Source of the DNA: Xenoacremonium recifei
Taxonomy: Eukaryota > Ascomycota > Sordariomycetes > Hypocreales > Nectriaceae
Length of the DNA stretch: 64,000 nt
Assembly: GCA_012184525.1 (NCBI GenBank)
Contig: WOFQ01000001.1
Span: forward strand, 1,488,001-1,552,000
Direction of reading: 5' to 3'
A program made the position numbers and the translations under genes. Positions 11,042-21,302 of the stretch are shown piece by piece. Positions within the stretch are counted from its first letter, which is position 1; every line of letters starts with the position of its first letter. The notes beneath the pieces were generated by a model. The model was not told the DNA's origin, did not search any database, and saw only the letters and a list, made by a program, of their open reading frames with translations.

Positions 11042-12145
11042 ATGGACGATGAAGCTCACTCGAGTTCCCTTTTGGTCGAGTTTTCTAAGGACACGCCGGT
11101 TCAACGAACACGGGTGACGATTACCAGCGATGAGATTTTGACTGGTTCGGTGGTTGAGATCCCGATCAGCTCTACGACAGACATCAGAACGGATACCATT
11201 TTCGACTCTCGAGGTGACTTCAAGATCGGCACTAGGACCGCTACTGGAACCGACTCCAAGACCTTCATTATTGATACTAGGCTTGACTCCAAGACGGAAT
11301 CGAGAACTCAGACTCAAGCTTCAACATCCGCCAGCAGCAACAGAGAGCATACAAAACACACGACCAGAACCCGTCCAAGTACAACACCACCTCGGAGCCT
11401 TCCACATATAACATCTACGAAGCCAGTGACCAATGTGACTCGACCAAGTCATGCTCCATCATCGACACCTCTCGCAAATGTTACTGTACCAGCACATTCT
11501 GGATCCAAAGGATTACCAAAGGACGGCATCGCAGCCGTGGTGGTTGGAACAGTCGCAGGCCTGGCACTGATCGCAGCCCTAATATGGTTCATTGCTCGAA
11601 AACTAAAGAAGAGCAAAGACGAAGACGACAAACCGCCCAGTCCACCGCCAGTGCGAAGCTTTCGAGTACTGAATCAGCCTCCAACGCCAAGTTTTCGAGT
11701 TCTGAACCAGCCTCCGGCGCACCAACCCGACCACAACCCAGACATAAGCTCTTCTCTTCCGCCACCAATACCTCTCGAGGACAGCGCACGCTGGTCTGCC
11801 CCGGGACGTCCTCCTGAATCAAGATCAACAAGCTGGGGCGGACTCTCGTCGCCCACACCGAAGCCTGCTATTGCCGAGGCGAAGAGCTTCACGAGGACTT
11901 GGGGGAAGCCGCGGATGTATAATGTTGGGGAACGCGGTCTTGCTGAATTACCTGCCACGGAGAGCTTTAGAGGAGAGACTAGCGAACAACCCCCTTTCCC
12001 GGAAGGCGAGGCGGCGCTAGGGAGGCCTGAAATTATAAGTCCTCTCTCGCCGGCACCACCGCAAGGAGGCATGGCTTCGACTTGGGGGCAATATGATGGG
12101 CGTGGTTGGGAAAGGAGATACGAAAGTTGGGGCTCTACGTGGTGA
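11042..12145 (+). CDS. Single-pass membrane protein with Ser/Thr-rich ectodomain, sensor-like; 5' end uncertain
   Basis: The frame codes for 367 residues from the ATG at 11042. A Ser/Thr/Arg-rich N-terminal half is followed by one transmembrane helix at about residues 161-184 (GIAAVVVGTVAGLALIAALI), a basic stop-transfer (ARKLKKSK) and a Pro-rich cytoplasmic tail. The tail holds a two-copy 33-bp tandem repeat (11656-11721) encoding SFRVLNQPP twice. The architecture resembles fungal Mid2/Wsc-type surface sensors, but I see no WSC or other Cys-rich module. No signal peptide is visible at this ATG. A branch-site and acceptor-like signal just upstream suggests that the true first exon, with a signal peptide, lies further left. 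Function unknown. Confidence 0.65.
   Translation: MDDEAHSSSLLVEFSKDTPVQRTRVTITSDEILTGSVVEIPISSTTDIRTDTIFDSRGDFKIGTRTATGTDSKTFIIDTRLDSKTESRTQTQASTSASSNREHTKHTTRTRPSTTPPRSLPHITSTKPVTNVTRPSHAPSSTPLANVTVPAHSGSKGLPKDGIAAVVVGTVAGLALIAALIWFIARKLKKSKDEDDKPPSPPPVRSFRVLNQPPTPSFRVLNQPPAHQPDHNPDISSSLPPPIPLEDSARWSAPGRPPESRSTSWGGLSSPTPKPAIAEAKSFTRTWGKPRMYNVGERGLAELPATESFRGETSEQPPFPEGEAALGRPEIISPLSPAPPQGGMASTWGQYDGRGWERRYESWGSTW
11656..11721 (+). repeat. Two-copy 33-bp in-frame tandem repeat
   Basis: Units 11656-11688 and 11689-11721 are similar and encode SFRVLNQPP followed by TP or AH. They lie in the cytoplasmic tail of the membrane protein. Synonymous differences show that the duplication is not very recent. 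Confidence 0.75.
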
Positions 12146-12680
12146 AAAGTCCTCAAAGGCTTCGGATATATTACTTTTTGGGTGTTTTATGGATGGTGTG
12201 GTGATTGTTGATTCGGGAGCTAGAGGGATCACTATAGAGGCGTTCGTTGTATATGGCACCTGAAAACGGCGATCGAAGTCACAGGCAAGATTCTTTCACT
12301 TTCCATTATACTTCCGAGATGTTCCCCAGGAGGGGGAGCCTCAAGGCTCCTTGATAACCCCTGTAGCTCTTCAGGATATATACCATAAACCCTGTCCCTA
12401 ACCATAACCCGAAGACTAACCCCCTCAAACCCGAACACCTAATCGTAACCCAAACCCTAACCTTTAGGCAGGAAAATCGTAGCTCCTACCAAAAAGCAAG
12501 CCGTTCCTACTTTCACAGTCTCCATTCGATATTCGGGATGCTCTTGCTATCATACACCGAGTCAAAGAGCCTTCTTTGCCTTCTATCTCCCTGGAAACAT
12601 CGTTTCTTGGGAGTCTCTTTATTTTCTTATCCTATCACAACGAGAGATCATTCGTTTTGCTCTACTTTACTCAGCTCTCT
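12146..12680. other. Intergenic region carrying a telomere-like tract
   Basis: 535 bp between two co-oriented genes. It contains the degenerate CCCTAA-like tract listed separately and a CT-rich leader before the SET-protein ATG. Confidence 0.5.
12381..12465. repeat. Degenerate interstitial telomere-like tract (CCCTAA strand)
   Basis: The + strand shows a run of TAAACCCTG, TCCCTAACC, ATAACCCG, ACTAACCCC, CAAACCCG, TAACCC and AAACCCTAACC. Exact CCCTAA occurs twice and the remaining units are one or two changes away. This is far more than the surrounding sequence has. The tract sits between two genes and is not coding. Confidence 0.65.
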
Positions 12681-13883
12681 ATGCAACAAATGGCTTTTAC
12701 ACAAAACCGTTTCGGTGCCAGACCTAGGCATCATGCCTCCATTTCCACCATACTTTGTTGCTTTCTCTTCTTCATCCTGCCTCTGAGTTGGCCGAACACA
12801 GTGCTGGCAGAAGAGCCTGACGATCTGATCTGTCCCTGGAGCACTCCGGACCCTGAATGGACTGCTGCAACATGCCCGCTCGATGAGGATGACACAACAC
12901 CATTCCAAACGAAGCCTTCAGAGTGGGAGGGTCCCGTACGCTGTGTTGAGAATTTCTGCGTTTACATCAACGAAAATTTCGTGCATGGACGGAGTTGTGT
13001 CGCCGTCACAACGAATGAGAACCTCGCGATACTGAAACAAACACGACAAGACGAAGCTTTAACGTCGATGCTCTCCCCGCTCCGCGATCCGACCGTATAT
13101 GAACTCAAGAACTTCCCAGGAAAACAACTCGGCATGATGGCAAAGCACGAGTTGAAGCGCGGAGACCTTGTGATGCTTCACCCGCCCATGGTTCTTGTTC
13201 ATCACCGATTCCTGTGGAGTAGATCGACAGAGCGAGATGCTCTAATAGATCTTGCAATCTCTTTGCTGCCCGAGGACAGGCAAAGACTCTTCCACGCTCA
13301 ACACGGGTCATTTGGCGACCATTCAGCAACCGGCGTCATCCAGACGAATTCGTTTAAGCTCGACATCGGAGGTGAAGATGGAATACATGTGGGAGTTTAT
13401 CCCGAGGTATCAAGATACAACCACGATTGCCGGCCCAACGTGGTTTGGTACGTCGACAAGAACCTGATTCATCATTCGTATGTCGTTCGCACGATCCTCC
13501 CCGGCGAAGAACTCACAGTCTCATACATGCCCCATCATCTGCTATACGAAGATCGTCAGGTGAGGTCACGCATGTCATGGGGCTTCGCCTGCCAGTGCTC
13601 CCAATGCTCTCTCCCCATCAACCTCAAGTATCGGAGCGACATAAGACTTCAAGAAATGAAAGTATTGGAGGCCGAACTGGAAAGGGCTGAATATCTCTAC
13701 CCTTATCTGATTGAGCACCTCCTGGAAAATTACGAGGAAGAGCGGTTGCATTCTGGACTGGCTCGGCCTTTTTCGCTGGCTGCGTCGAGATACAACATGC
13801 TAGGCGAAGACGGCCTTGCAAGGAGATATGCTGAAATGGCTATTGAGGCGGGAATTCTGGAGGGCTATACTGTTACTGTTTAG
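12681..13883 (+). CDS. SET-domain protein with N-terminal signal peptide
   Basis: A single exon of 400 residues from the ATG at 12681 (a second ATG nine bases later is also possible). Residues about 18-43 are strongly hydrophobic (ISTILCCFLFFILPLSWP) after a basic start, then AEEPDD, so a signal peptide or membrane anchor is predicted. A short Cys-rich module follows (LICPW, AATCPL, VRCVENFC). The SET domain is SMYD-like: YELKNFPGKQLGMMAKHELKRGD, then EVSRYNHDCRPNVVW with the conserved RYNHDC motif, then GEELTVSYM, and a zinc-binding post-SET CQCSQC. SET proteins transfer methyl groups to lysine. A secretory signal is odd for this family but is seen in a fungal subgroup whose substrate is unknown. 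Substrate and location are inference. Confidence 0.85.
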   Translation: MQQMAFTQNRFGARPRHHASISTILCCFLFFILPLSWPNTVLAEEPDDLICPWSTPDPEWTAATCPLDEDDTTPFQTKPSEWEGPVRCVENFCVYINENFVHGRSCVAVTTNENLAILKQTRQDEALTSMLSPLRDPTVYELKNFPGKQLGMMAKHELKRGDLVMLHPPMVLVHHRFLWSRSTERDALIDLAISLLPEDRQRLFHAQHGSFGDHSATGVIQTNSFKLDIGGEDGIHVGVYPEVSRYNHDCRPNVVWYVDKNLIHHSYVVRTILPGEELTVSYMPHHLLYEDRQVRSRMSWGFACQCSQCSLPINLKYRSDIRLQEMKVLEAELERAEYLYPYLIEHLLENYEEERLHSGLARPFSLAASRYNMLGEDGLARRYAEMAIEAGILEGYTVTV

Positions 13884-14110
13884 GAAATGCGGGAACTGTC
13901 GGAGAATCCGAAAGAACACTGGACGTGGAGGTATTATATCGATGGAGGTATTATCTCGACACGGAGCGTGAAGGAAGCGAGGAATGATTCATAATCCATC
14001 CTCCATTTAAATAGCGAGTCTAACTTTAGCGTCGGTCCTTAGTACTGTAAGTCTAGTGATAGCACTTTGGATGAAAGGTATGCATTGAAGGGATATGTCT
14101 ATGAGCTTCC

Positions 14111-15637
14111 CTACACTGCCACCTTCTGCTCCTCCACCTTCGGAAGCAGCTTCCACAACTTATCGAATACATTCTGCGGATCATACTGCTGCTTCAGAAC
14201 CTTCAAACGTTCCGCATTCGCTCCAAAGGCCGTCTCGGGTGTGGTGCTGGTGCTCGCGTAGTTGACATAGTGTCCAACGCCGTCAGCCAGCGCAGCATCA
14301 TCATAGCCAAAGCTACGTGCGCTCTTCAAGAAGCCACGGTTGAACTCCCGGACCTCTTGGTCGAGGCTCTCATCGGTGTAGGTAATCACAGACGCCAGGT
14401 TGTAGTAGTTGCCGCGGCTGTTGAAGGATGTGGAATCGGCTGCCACTGTCTTGGTTTTGGCGTGGGGGATGCACTCGAACATGCAAACGCTGCCCTGGCA
14501 ATCTAGGTGTGATTCGATGAACTCGTGGAATTTCTCGATGATTGTCTCGGCAGTTGAGACCTTCATTGGCGCGGTAAAGTTGGCACCGCCCATGAGATAT
14601 CTCTTTCCGGGAGCAAAGATCTCGTCGCCGCCCTTGTTGATCTGGGGGTAAGGCATGGGGCCAACCTGCTGCATCAGGGCCTCCAACTTCAACAGAGACT
14701 CGAAGTACTTAGGCCCGTCCTCCAGCGCGTTGGGTCCGACATGGATCACCTGGGCGAAAAGGACCGGAGGCCGGGGAACTTTCGGGTCAGCGTCAGGGGT
14801 CGCAGGGGCTCGGGTGAAGCCAACCGCCCAGGTCTGAGTCCCGTCATTCGTCTCTGCCCAATGGTTGATGAAGTCGACGACGGCTGGGAGGTTGGTCTTG
14901 GGCATGATGGTTACGCCACCCCAGATCTCGCCTTGTGGGAAAGCCTGGCTCGTGAACTTGGTCACGACACCATAACTACTTCCGGCACCGCAGAGAGCCC
15001 AGAAGAGATCCGCGTTCTCCGTCTTGGAGGCAGTTACAATACTTCCATCAGCGAGAACAACCTCGCATGACAACAGCACATCAACAGCCATGCCATGAAG
15101 GCCAGTCAAGACTCCATAACCGCCATGCAAGATGAGTCCACCGACTCCGGTGTGCGAGACGGTGCCGCCGACGGTAGCCAGCCCGTGTTCCCAGAGGGCG
15201 GCATCAACCTCACGCCAAACACAACCGCCCCCGAACGAGATGGTCTTGGCTTCAACATCCACAGAGATATCCCGCAGTAAAGCTAGGTCAAGGACCATGC
15301 CGTCAGGAGACGGTGCGCTGGACGATTGGGCCGTGCTGTGTCCGCCTCCTCTGACGTTGAATGCGATATTGTTCACCGTTGCGAACTTGACGACAGCGCT
15401 GACTTCTTCGGCGGTTCTGGGCTGAGCAACAGCAGCCTATATACATGTTAGCTCGTGCATTTGCTCTCCATATTCTCTAACTATATAACCATAGACAGTA
15501 GTAGTATAACTTACAGCGGGTTTGACACAGGTCGCGCTCCAACGCTTGAGACTATCATCGAAACCCTCATCTCCGGGGAGGAGCAGGCGTCCCTTGGACA
15601 AATCCTTACGTAGAGTCTGGAACTTTTCTGTAGCCAT
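14111..15637 (-). CDS. FAD-linked oxidoreductase, berberine-bridge-enzyme (BBE) type
   Basis: Two exons (15515-15637 and 14111-15436) join in frame to 482 residues. The family (PCMH-type FAD domain plus C-terminal BBE segment) oxidises carbohydrates or alkaloid-like substrates with oxygen. Visible are the FAD-binding RGGGHS motif with the His used for covalent FAD attachment, GGTVSHTGVGGLILHGGYG, GAGSSYGVVTKF, and the BBE tail YVNYASTS..YDPQNVF. The position that carries the second flavin-linking Cys in bicovalent members reads GTVSHTG, with no Cys, so I predict single covalent attachment. No signal peptide is apparent, so it may be intracellular. The neighbours do not indicate a biosynthetic cluster. 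Confidence 0.9.
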
Positions 15638-17070
15638 TATGGGGTTTATGTGGGAGGATTCTGGAATGTTATGAAGAGAGAAACGATGGAGAAGTGTCAC
15701 CTCCTGGAGTGAGCAACGGGCTGAAGTGGTTATATATATCGCAAGCAACGTGTCAGCCGCTTGGTCACAGAATGGCGCTTATTGCACCCCGTCCTGGTTA
15801 AGCATTGGACACTGCGTTGTCCACCGGAGAGAACGGGCACAGGTTGCTGTCATCACCAAGATATGTACAAACCCATGCAATGACAGTCAGCACTTGGCCG
15901 TGTTAGATCGTCTTTCGTAAGGCCAGGGCGTTGAAATGCGGGGGGAGCTGACGATCAAACTCTCCGGTCCCAGTGAATAACGTAGCTGCCAAGGAAAGTC
16001 TCTAGCCACGTCGTATTCTCGGTGCTGACGGCATGTTGCCCGGATATGGCGATTGGTTGTGAGCTCTTTCAGCTGTGAGGCGCACTCGGTTGGCGGCGCC
16101 GGTTGGCCTTCCACGTTGGTCGAAGCAATGGCTTCATGGCGGTCTGACAGCATAGAGGGAGGGCTGGGCAGGCCTCTGTTGAGCCGAGACGTTGGTCTCC
16201 CTTGTGAGCTTACAACTCGCCGAGCTAATGAGAGGATTCGTCATGGATATTCAAAAGTCATGGTTCTGTGAGCATTCGGGTATCTTCAATGTCCGGGTCT
16301 GCAGTTCTTTGTTGGACAGTCGGCCATCGTCGCGCCCGAGCATTAGCGAATCGCGGATCGTGAAACTTATATCCGGGATCAAATCCCATAATCCTTCGAT
16401 TCGGCGGGCTCCAAGAAGGAAGCGGCTGCCAGGATTCAATGACCGTTCCCTCGGCGCAGTAGGGATCTTCCCTAGCTCACCGCATCGTTCATGATCGATA
16501 AGGGAATCCCCGATAGCAGTTGTCAGGGTGAGATGCCCGGCCGGGCAGCTGAAGTGGTCCTCCACTGGATGGACCCTGGAACTCGAGTGAGAACTGATTC
16601 GCAATTCCATTTCGATTCTGATTATTGAAGCGAGGGTCCCAGGATAGCAGCTCTCTAGCACCCGCCTTCCTTCGAAAGACAGACAAGATGAGTTCCCTCT
16701 CTCTGCTTCGCTCTTCAGCCGCGAGCTTGATCTTGGGGGCCAAATCGTCCACCTGGCAATGGTCTCCCAACTGGGAATCGTGCCAAGACTTCAGGTCTCC
16801 AAGGTGAACGTGCCCCCGGTCCACTCAGTTCTGATAAATCCGGTCCGCTGGGCAATTTGTCGATCCTTCGCTTCGGTCTTGGAATCTCCAAAGCGCTCAT
16901 CTTCTCTGCTGATGCTTGCGTCTCCTGTTGGACGAAGAGGCGGCGGGCTGAGACGCGAGGAAGTGAGATTGACAGGGTCAGGCATGATCTCGGTCTGAAC
17001 AGAGCGTCTCGTCTCTGATATCCATCTTGGAAGGCACGGCAGGGCGTCACGTGTGCTGCCCCTCTCCGAA
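15638..17070. other. Divergent intergenic region, 1.4 kb
   Basis: This region separates the BBE-type oxidase gene from the seven-helix membrane protein gene. Short frames (for example 16251-16661 reverse) lack any domain. A Ser/Leu-rich frame starting at ATG 16688 could be an upstream exon of the membrane-protein gene, but I could not find a convincing splice. A TCACGTG E-box-like site lies at 17047-17053. Confidence 0.4.
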
Positions 17071-18982
17071 ATGTCGACCACTGTCAACGTTGCGACGGCT
17101 TCATCCACGCCCCTGACTGTTGTCCTACAAGAGAGCATCCCGGGAACGTCGGACTTCTTCCCCTTTGATGATATCGCCAGTCTCAACAAAAATCGGGACT
17201 CGGAGTTCAATTTCAAGGCTATCTTCGAGGCCGGTCTCGATGGCAGCCCCTCAGTCACCCTCTACACCTCGGGCTGCCAGGTCTCCGGCATTCCCGACTG
17301 TTCTGTTGCCTGTGCGAATTCAGACACGTTATTCGGCTCCTTAGAGACCTTCTATAACTGTGCGACACTGGCATCCATCGACTATTATCTTCACGATGTC
17401 AAGTCGTTGCGTGTCACGGACGCAACTGAGTCCAATGCCAGCTTCATCATGGGCTCGAGCTCATTGGCCGAATTTGATGGCACGCCGGTGCTTGACAACT
17501 TCGTCACTTGTGCCAAGGACTCTTGCGATAATGACGATCTAACATCGGCTTGCAACCGTTCTATCGAGACGCTATCGACGAACACCTCTACCCCTGAGGA
17601 GATATTCGATGCCATGGACACATTCTGCCCCGATTTGACTGCTCAGATAAACCCTGATATATTCGGGCCTGGCGTAAGTTTCAAAATCAATGAAGTATCT
17701 TTCAACTTCAATGGCTTATAATTCTTGCAGGTGCTCATCTCATATGTCCTACAAGTCTGCTTCTCGGCATCGCTGTATCTGTTGCTCAAGGGGTTTACTC
17801 TCTGGGTCCGCATCACCCAAGGATCAAAACCCAAGCCAAAGCCATTCGCATTGAAACGGACTCTTACTCGCGTCGAGTCCATTATATGGCGAGACTCAGG
17901 CGCCATGTCGCGCACAAGTATCGCCATTGCGACAACTCTCGTCGAGTTCCAAGAAGCCCAATGCTGGTTCATCTTTGCTGCACAGCTCGCCGCCATCCTC
18001 GCCATCGCGGTCAATTCGCAGGAAGGAACCTTCTGGGGTGAGATTGTTGTCAACGCTGCGATCGCCTATCATGTCAGCCAGAATGGAGTGCTCCCTATGT
18101 TTCTGATCCAGATATGTCTACATCATGAAGGCATCAGAAACTGGCACACTTTCCTAGGGTTCTTCTTCGAATACGTCCTTGCTATTGTGGCGACGACGCA
18201 AACTATCCAGTTTAACTCGGCATTCGATTTGTTCAAAAAGCAGAACCCGATGAAAGGCTGTGGTTACAATCCTAGCCCAAGGACTTATTGCGCTGCTATG
18301 AAGAAGATCGCGGCGTCAGAGCTCAGTTTCTTCCCGCACCCGTTGCTATATAAGATGACATTCCTCATCTTAGATACGATTGCCATCATCATGCTCATCC
18401 TAGACCAATTGGCCTGGACGTTGCGCAGACATCACCGCACGAAGGACATCCAGATAGGGCGGTATCGATTTGGGCGCTGGCCAGACGGCAGAATGAAGAG
18501 ACACGGCCTCCGGATCAAGCGAGGCATTTGGCGTATCCTCGAAGTGTCGTATCTGATTATCAATATTCTCTACATGGTGTCTTTGATTCAAGTTATCAAC
18601 GCCGGGAGCTTCGCTGCCAACCGGTGGTCTTATGGACAGATCATCGCCGTGACGGTATGGGGCCCGATCATTGTAAAGCTGTTCGACATGATACTATGTA
18701 AGTTGCAAAACGTGGCTATTCCCCCGAACATTGTACTAACGGAAACTCTCAGCTGGACCGCCTAAGAATGGCCGACGGTTGAACTCGGGGCCGCCACGTT
18801 TACGCATCGACAACGTGATCAACGGCCGAACAGGGACATCTGCAGACGATGAATTGGAGGAGGACGAGAAGTCTGATCTCGAGATGGAAGTTACACGGGA
18901 GAGAGAAACTCGGGAGGGCAATGGTCCGTTTGTGACAACAGAAGGTCGAGCTCCAGCGGCGAGCGACGGAGACGAGAAATGA
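17071..18982 (+). CDS. Seven-helix membrane protein with Cys-rich N-terminal ectodomain, function unknown
   Basis: Three exons (17071-17673, 17731-18697, 18753-18982) join in frame to 599 residues. Exon 1 is a soluble-looking domain of about 200 residues with eight cysteines (GCQVSGIPDCSVAC, FYNC, VTCAKDSC, SACN, TFCPDL) and several N-glycosylation sequons. Exons 2 and 3 hold about seven hydrophobic helices, starting with VLISYVLQVCFSASLYLLL and ending with IIAVTVWGPIIVKLFDMIL. They are followed by an acidic cytoplasmic tail (DDELEEDEKSDLE). I recognise it as a conserved but uncharacterised ascomycete family. An extracellular N-terminal domain plus seven helices recalls receptor topology, but there is no known GPCR motif. 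The signal peptide expected for this topology is absent, so a further 5' exon is likely. Confidence 0.8.
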
Positions 18983-19631
18983 GCATGGATTTGATGATGA
19001 ACGACTTCAATGACTTATGATGATAGACAAGATTTGTTTTGGTTTGATGTCCCAGCAACGGGACAGAGAGTTATGATGGGGTCTGACTATCGCGAACCCA
19101 ATCCTTGGCCAGCTAGCAACAGTTTAGAAGCCCTTCAACAATAGGCAAGTTCGACGAGGGTTCAACAAGCACAAACTTATTCGCTATACCCTTGAGTCAC
19201 TTCATATTGATCAAATTGAGCGTTATCGTCGTGTCGTCACATGATTATGCACCAACAACTCCCAGCTGGTTGCGATGGCCCATCACATACATCATCGCTA
19301 CCAATTCGGTTCTCCCCGCCTCGCTTTCAAGATCGCTTCCCGATCTCGATGGCGGCAGCAAATCTGCCACTGCCAATCCAGCCTGCCTGCGTCATCATTG
19401 TAGCATCCAGTCGCACGTGCTCGCCCAGCTTGCCCAGGCCCGGCTCGCAGGAGCTTCTGCCCCGCGACCATGACATCATGACGAAGTCAACCAGCCGCAG
19501 CTCGCCATCATATAAGTCAGGGAGCTACAAATTCGCCATCAACAAAGCAACCAAAACTTCACCAGAATTCTACCTCTTTTGAGAGCCAATACCACAATTT
19601 TAACAGCTAATTGAGCTTCAATTGACCCAAA
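18983..19631. other. Intergenic region upstream of LEA-like gene
   Basis: 649 bp between co-oriented genes. It holds one copy of a short element also found near 28.6 kb (listed separately) and a pyrimidine/CAA-rich leader before the next ATG. A TATAAG element occurs near 19512. No other gene is visible. Confidence 0.45.
19081..19121 (+). repeat. Dispersed short element, copy 1 (GTCTGACTATCGCG core)
   Basis: The 14-mer GTCTGACTATCGCG at 19081-19094 is followed by CCCAATCCTTGGCCAGC. The same 14-mer followed by CCAACCATTGGCTAGC occurs at 28590-28620. About 35-40 bases are similar between the two non-coding sites. Confidence 0.5.
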
Positions 19632-20073
19632 ATGTCCTTCCTCACCGAAAATGTCGTGCGCCGAATGGCCACCACTCTCCCGCGCGCCGTCGCATTCCAA
19701 GCCCCTCGGGCCTTTACCACCTACCCAGCTCTCCACAAGACGGCGACCGAGAGCATAAAAGATGGCGTGAAGTCGGTTGACCGGGCTGTCAGCGACAAGC
19801 TGGTGGACGGCATCAATGCTGCAGGTACGATACGCGACACTACTCCAACATCAGTGCCATCCAATACTTACATGTTGTGAAGCTGCTGTCGGAAGCAAGG
19901 TTAAGGAGGGCGCTCACGAAGTCACCTCGGGAGAGACCTCGGGCAAGGCTGCTGAACTACGGGGTGAGGCCAAGGGCAAGGCAAGCGAGCTGAAAGGCGA
20001 GGCCAAAGGCGCTGCTGAGCAGGCTAAGGGCAAGGTGAAGGGCGCCGCCGAGGAGATGAAGCAGAAATTGTAA
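19632..20073 (+). CDS. Small LEA-like protein with mitochondrial-type presequence
   Basis: Two exons (19632-19824 and 19883-20073) give 127 residues. The N-terminus is Arg/Ala/Thr-rich without acids after residue 7 (VVRRMATTLPRAVAFQAPRAF), typical of a mitochondrial presequence. The C-terminal half is a run of 11-residue-type Ala/Lys/Glu/Gly units (GKAAELRGEAKGKASELKG, GAAEQAKGKVKGAAEEMKQ) resembling group-3 late-embryogenesis-abundant proteins, which protect proteins and membranes during drying or stress. It should be largely unfolded in water and become helical on dehydration. The stress role is inferred from composition only. Confidence 0.82.
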
Positions 20074-20422
20074 GAAAACGGGAACATAAGAGGTTCCTAC
20101 GTTGAAGAAGGATTGTACAGTATGGACTAGCATCATGGAGGAGTTCCTGAATTGATTGATCATGATCATAAACATGCATGAACCTTGCCAACGTGCACAA
20201 TTTTTTCTGCGCATAACAAATTCCAATTCATTACTATTCTTCGGGTATCACTGGAGCGAATGTGAACGTCCAAACTAATTCCGGTTCCTTGCCAAATTTC
20301 CTCCAAAGGTTGTTACAATCAACCTACATGACCAGGGTTTCCCAACATTCCATACATTAGGGGCATTTCCATTCCATCTCTCAGAAAACGTCAAGCTATC
20401 TTGTACGAATTTATACGTCTCT
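20074..20422. other. Convergent intergenic region
   Basis: 349 bp, AT-richer than the flanking genes, containing the 3' ends of the LEA-like and acetate-transporter genes. No gene is visible. Confidence 0.45.
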
Positions 20423-21302
20423 TCAAGCAACGTTGGTCTTCTGCGTCTGCTTCTGGTGAACCTTGAACTCGCCCAGGGGGAACCGAACCCAAGTGGTATC
20501 CTCGGTCATGATACCAGCGCTTCCAGCATAGAAAGCGCCGGCAGCACAGATGACTGAGAATGCTCCACCCGCCTTATTCAGTCGAATAGCAGCGGTAGGG
20601 TGGGTGGTGGACGTGAACTGAGCGAGGCTCAAGAACAGGAACGCCAGGATAAGGAAGAAAAGGACGAAGAGGATGGCAAGGTTGGTCTTGAGGGCGGCGA
20701 TAAAGAAGATGACAGTCAGGAAGCACCACAGGATCAGGAAGATACCCAGAGCAAAGCTGAAAGCCCTGGCGTCGCCCGCATAAGCATCCTTGATAGCCAG
20801 GTCCGGGACCTGGAACATGGCAAAGGCGAGCCAGAAAGCACCGTATGAGCAGTGGACAGTGGTACCGAAGGTGTTGCCAACACGGAACTCCATGAGGCCG
20901 GCGAAGAACTGGGCAATGCCACCGAAGAAGACGGCAAGACCAAACACGGCCTGGTCAGGACCGACGGAGCCCATGGGGTTGGAGCCTGGGAGACTGCACC
21001 AAGGGGGTTAGTTATTGGTCACGATAAGAGCGGATGGTTCGGAGAAGGCTGAAATAGACGTACCCAGCTCCGCAGTTATAGAGGCCGAGAACAAAGGTGG
21101 TCAAGGCGAAACTGATCAGGCCCAAGGGACCAGGGTTGGCAACCTTGTAGAAAGGAGGGTTGTAGACCTGAGACACCATGGACTGGTGAGGTCGAGGGAG
21201 CTGAGACCGTCCATCGTCGCGATGGTCGTGGTGGTGGCCGTTGCCCTCTTGCTTGTCGTTGTAAGCCAAGTGGCCGTTGGAAGAGGTAGGAGTCGCCGCC
21301 AT
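20423..21302 (-). CDS. Acetate transporter of the GPR1/FUN34/YaaH (Ato/AceP) family
   Basis: Two exons (21064-21302 and 20423-20993) encode 269 residues. The family diagnostic NPGPLGL occurs just before the first helix (LISFALTTFVLGLYN). Five further hydrophobic segments follow (AVFGLAVFFGGIAQFFAGLMEF, GAFWLAFAMF, FALGIFLILWCFLTVIFFIAAL, LAILFVLFFLILAFLFL, AFSVICAAGAFYAG). These plasma-membrane proteins carry acetate/succinate with protons, or export ammonium in yeast colonies. The N-terminal 40 residues are hydrophilic and His-rich (GNGHHHDHRDD). The ATG at 21302 is the first in frame. Regulation by carbon source is known for homologues; the upstream 2.6 kb gene-free stretch may serve it. 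Confidence 0.93.

Noticed and set aside
16251..16661. 136-codon reverse-strand frame between the BBE oxidase and the seven-helix protein
   Set aside because: Composition is not protein-like, no motif is visible, and no splice signals give an extension.
12681..18982. SET protein, BBE oxidase and membrane proteins as a biosynthetic gene cluster
   Set aside because: There is no backbone enzyme (PKS, NRPS, terpene cyclase), no cluster transcription factor, and the flanking genes are housekeeping.
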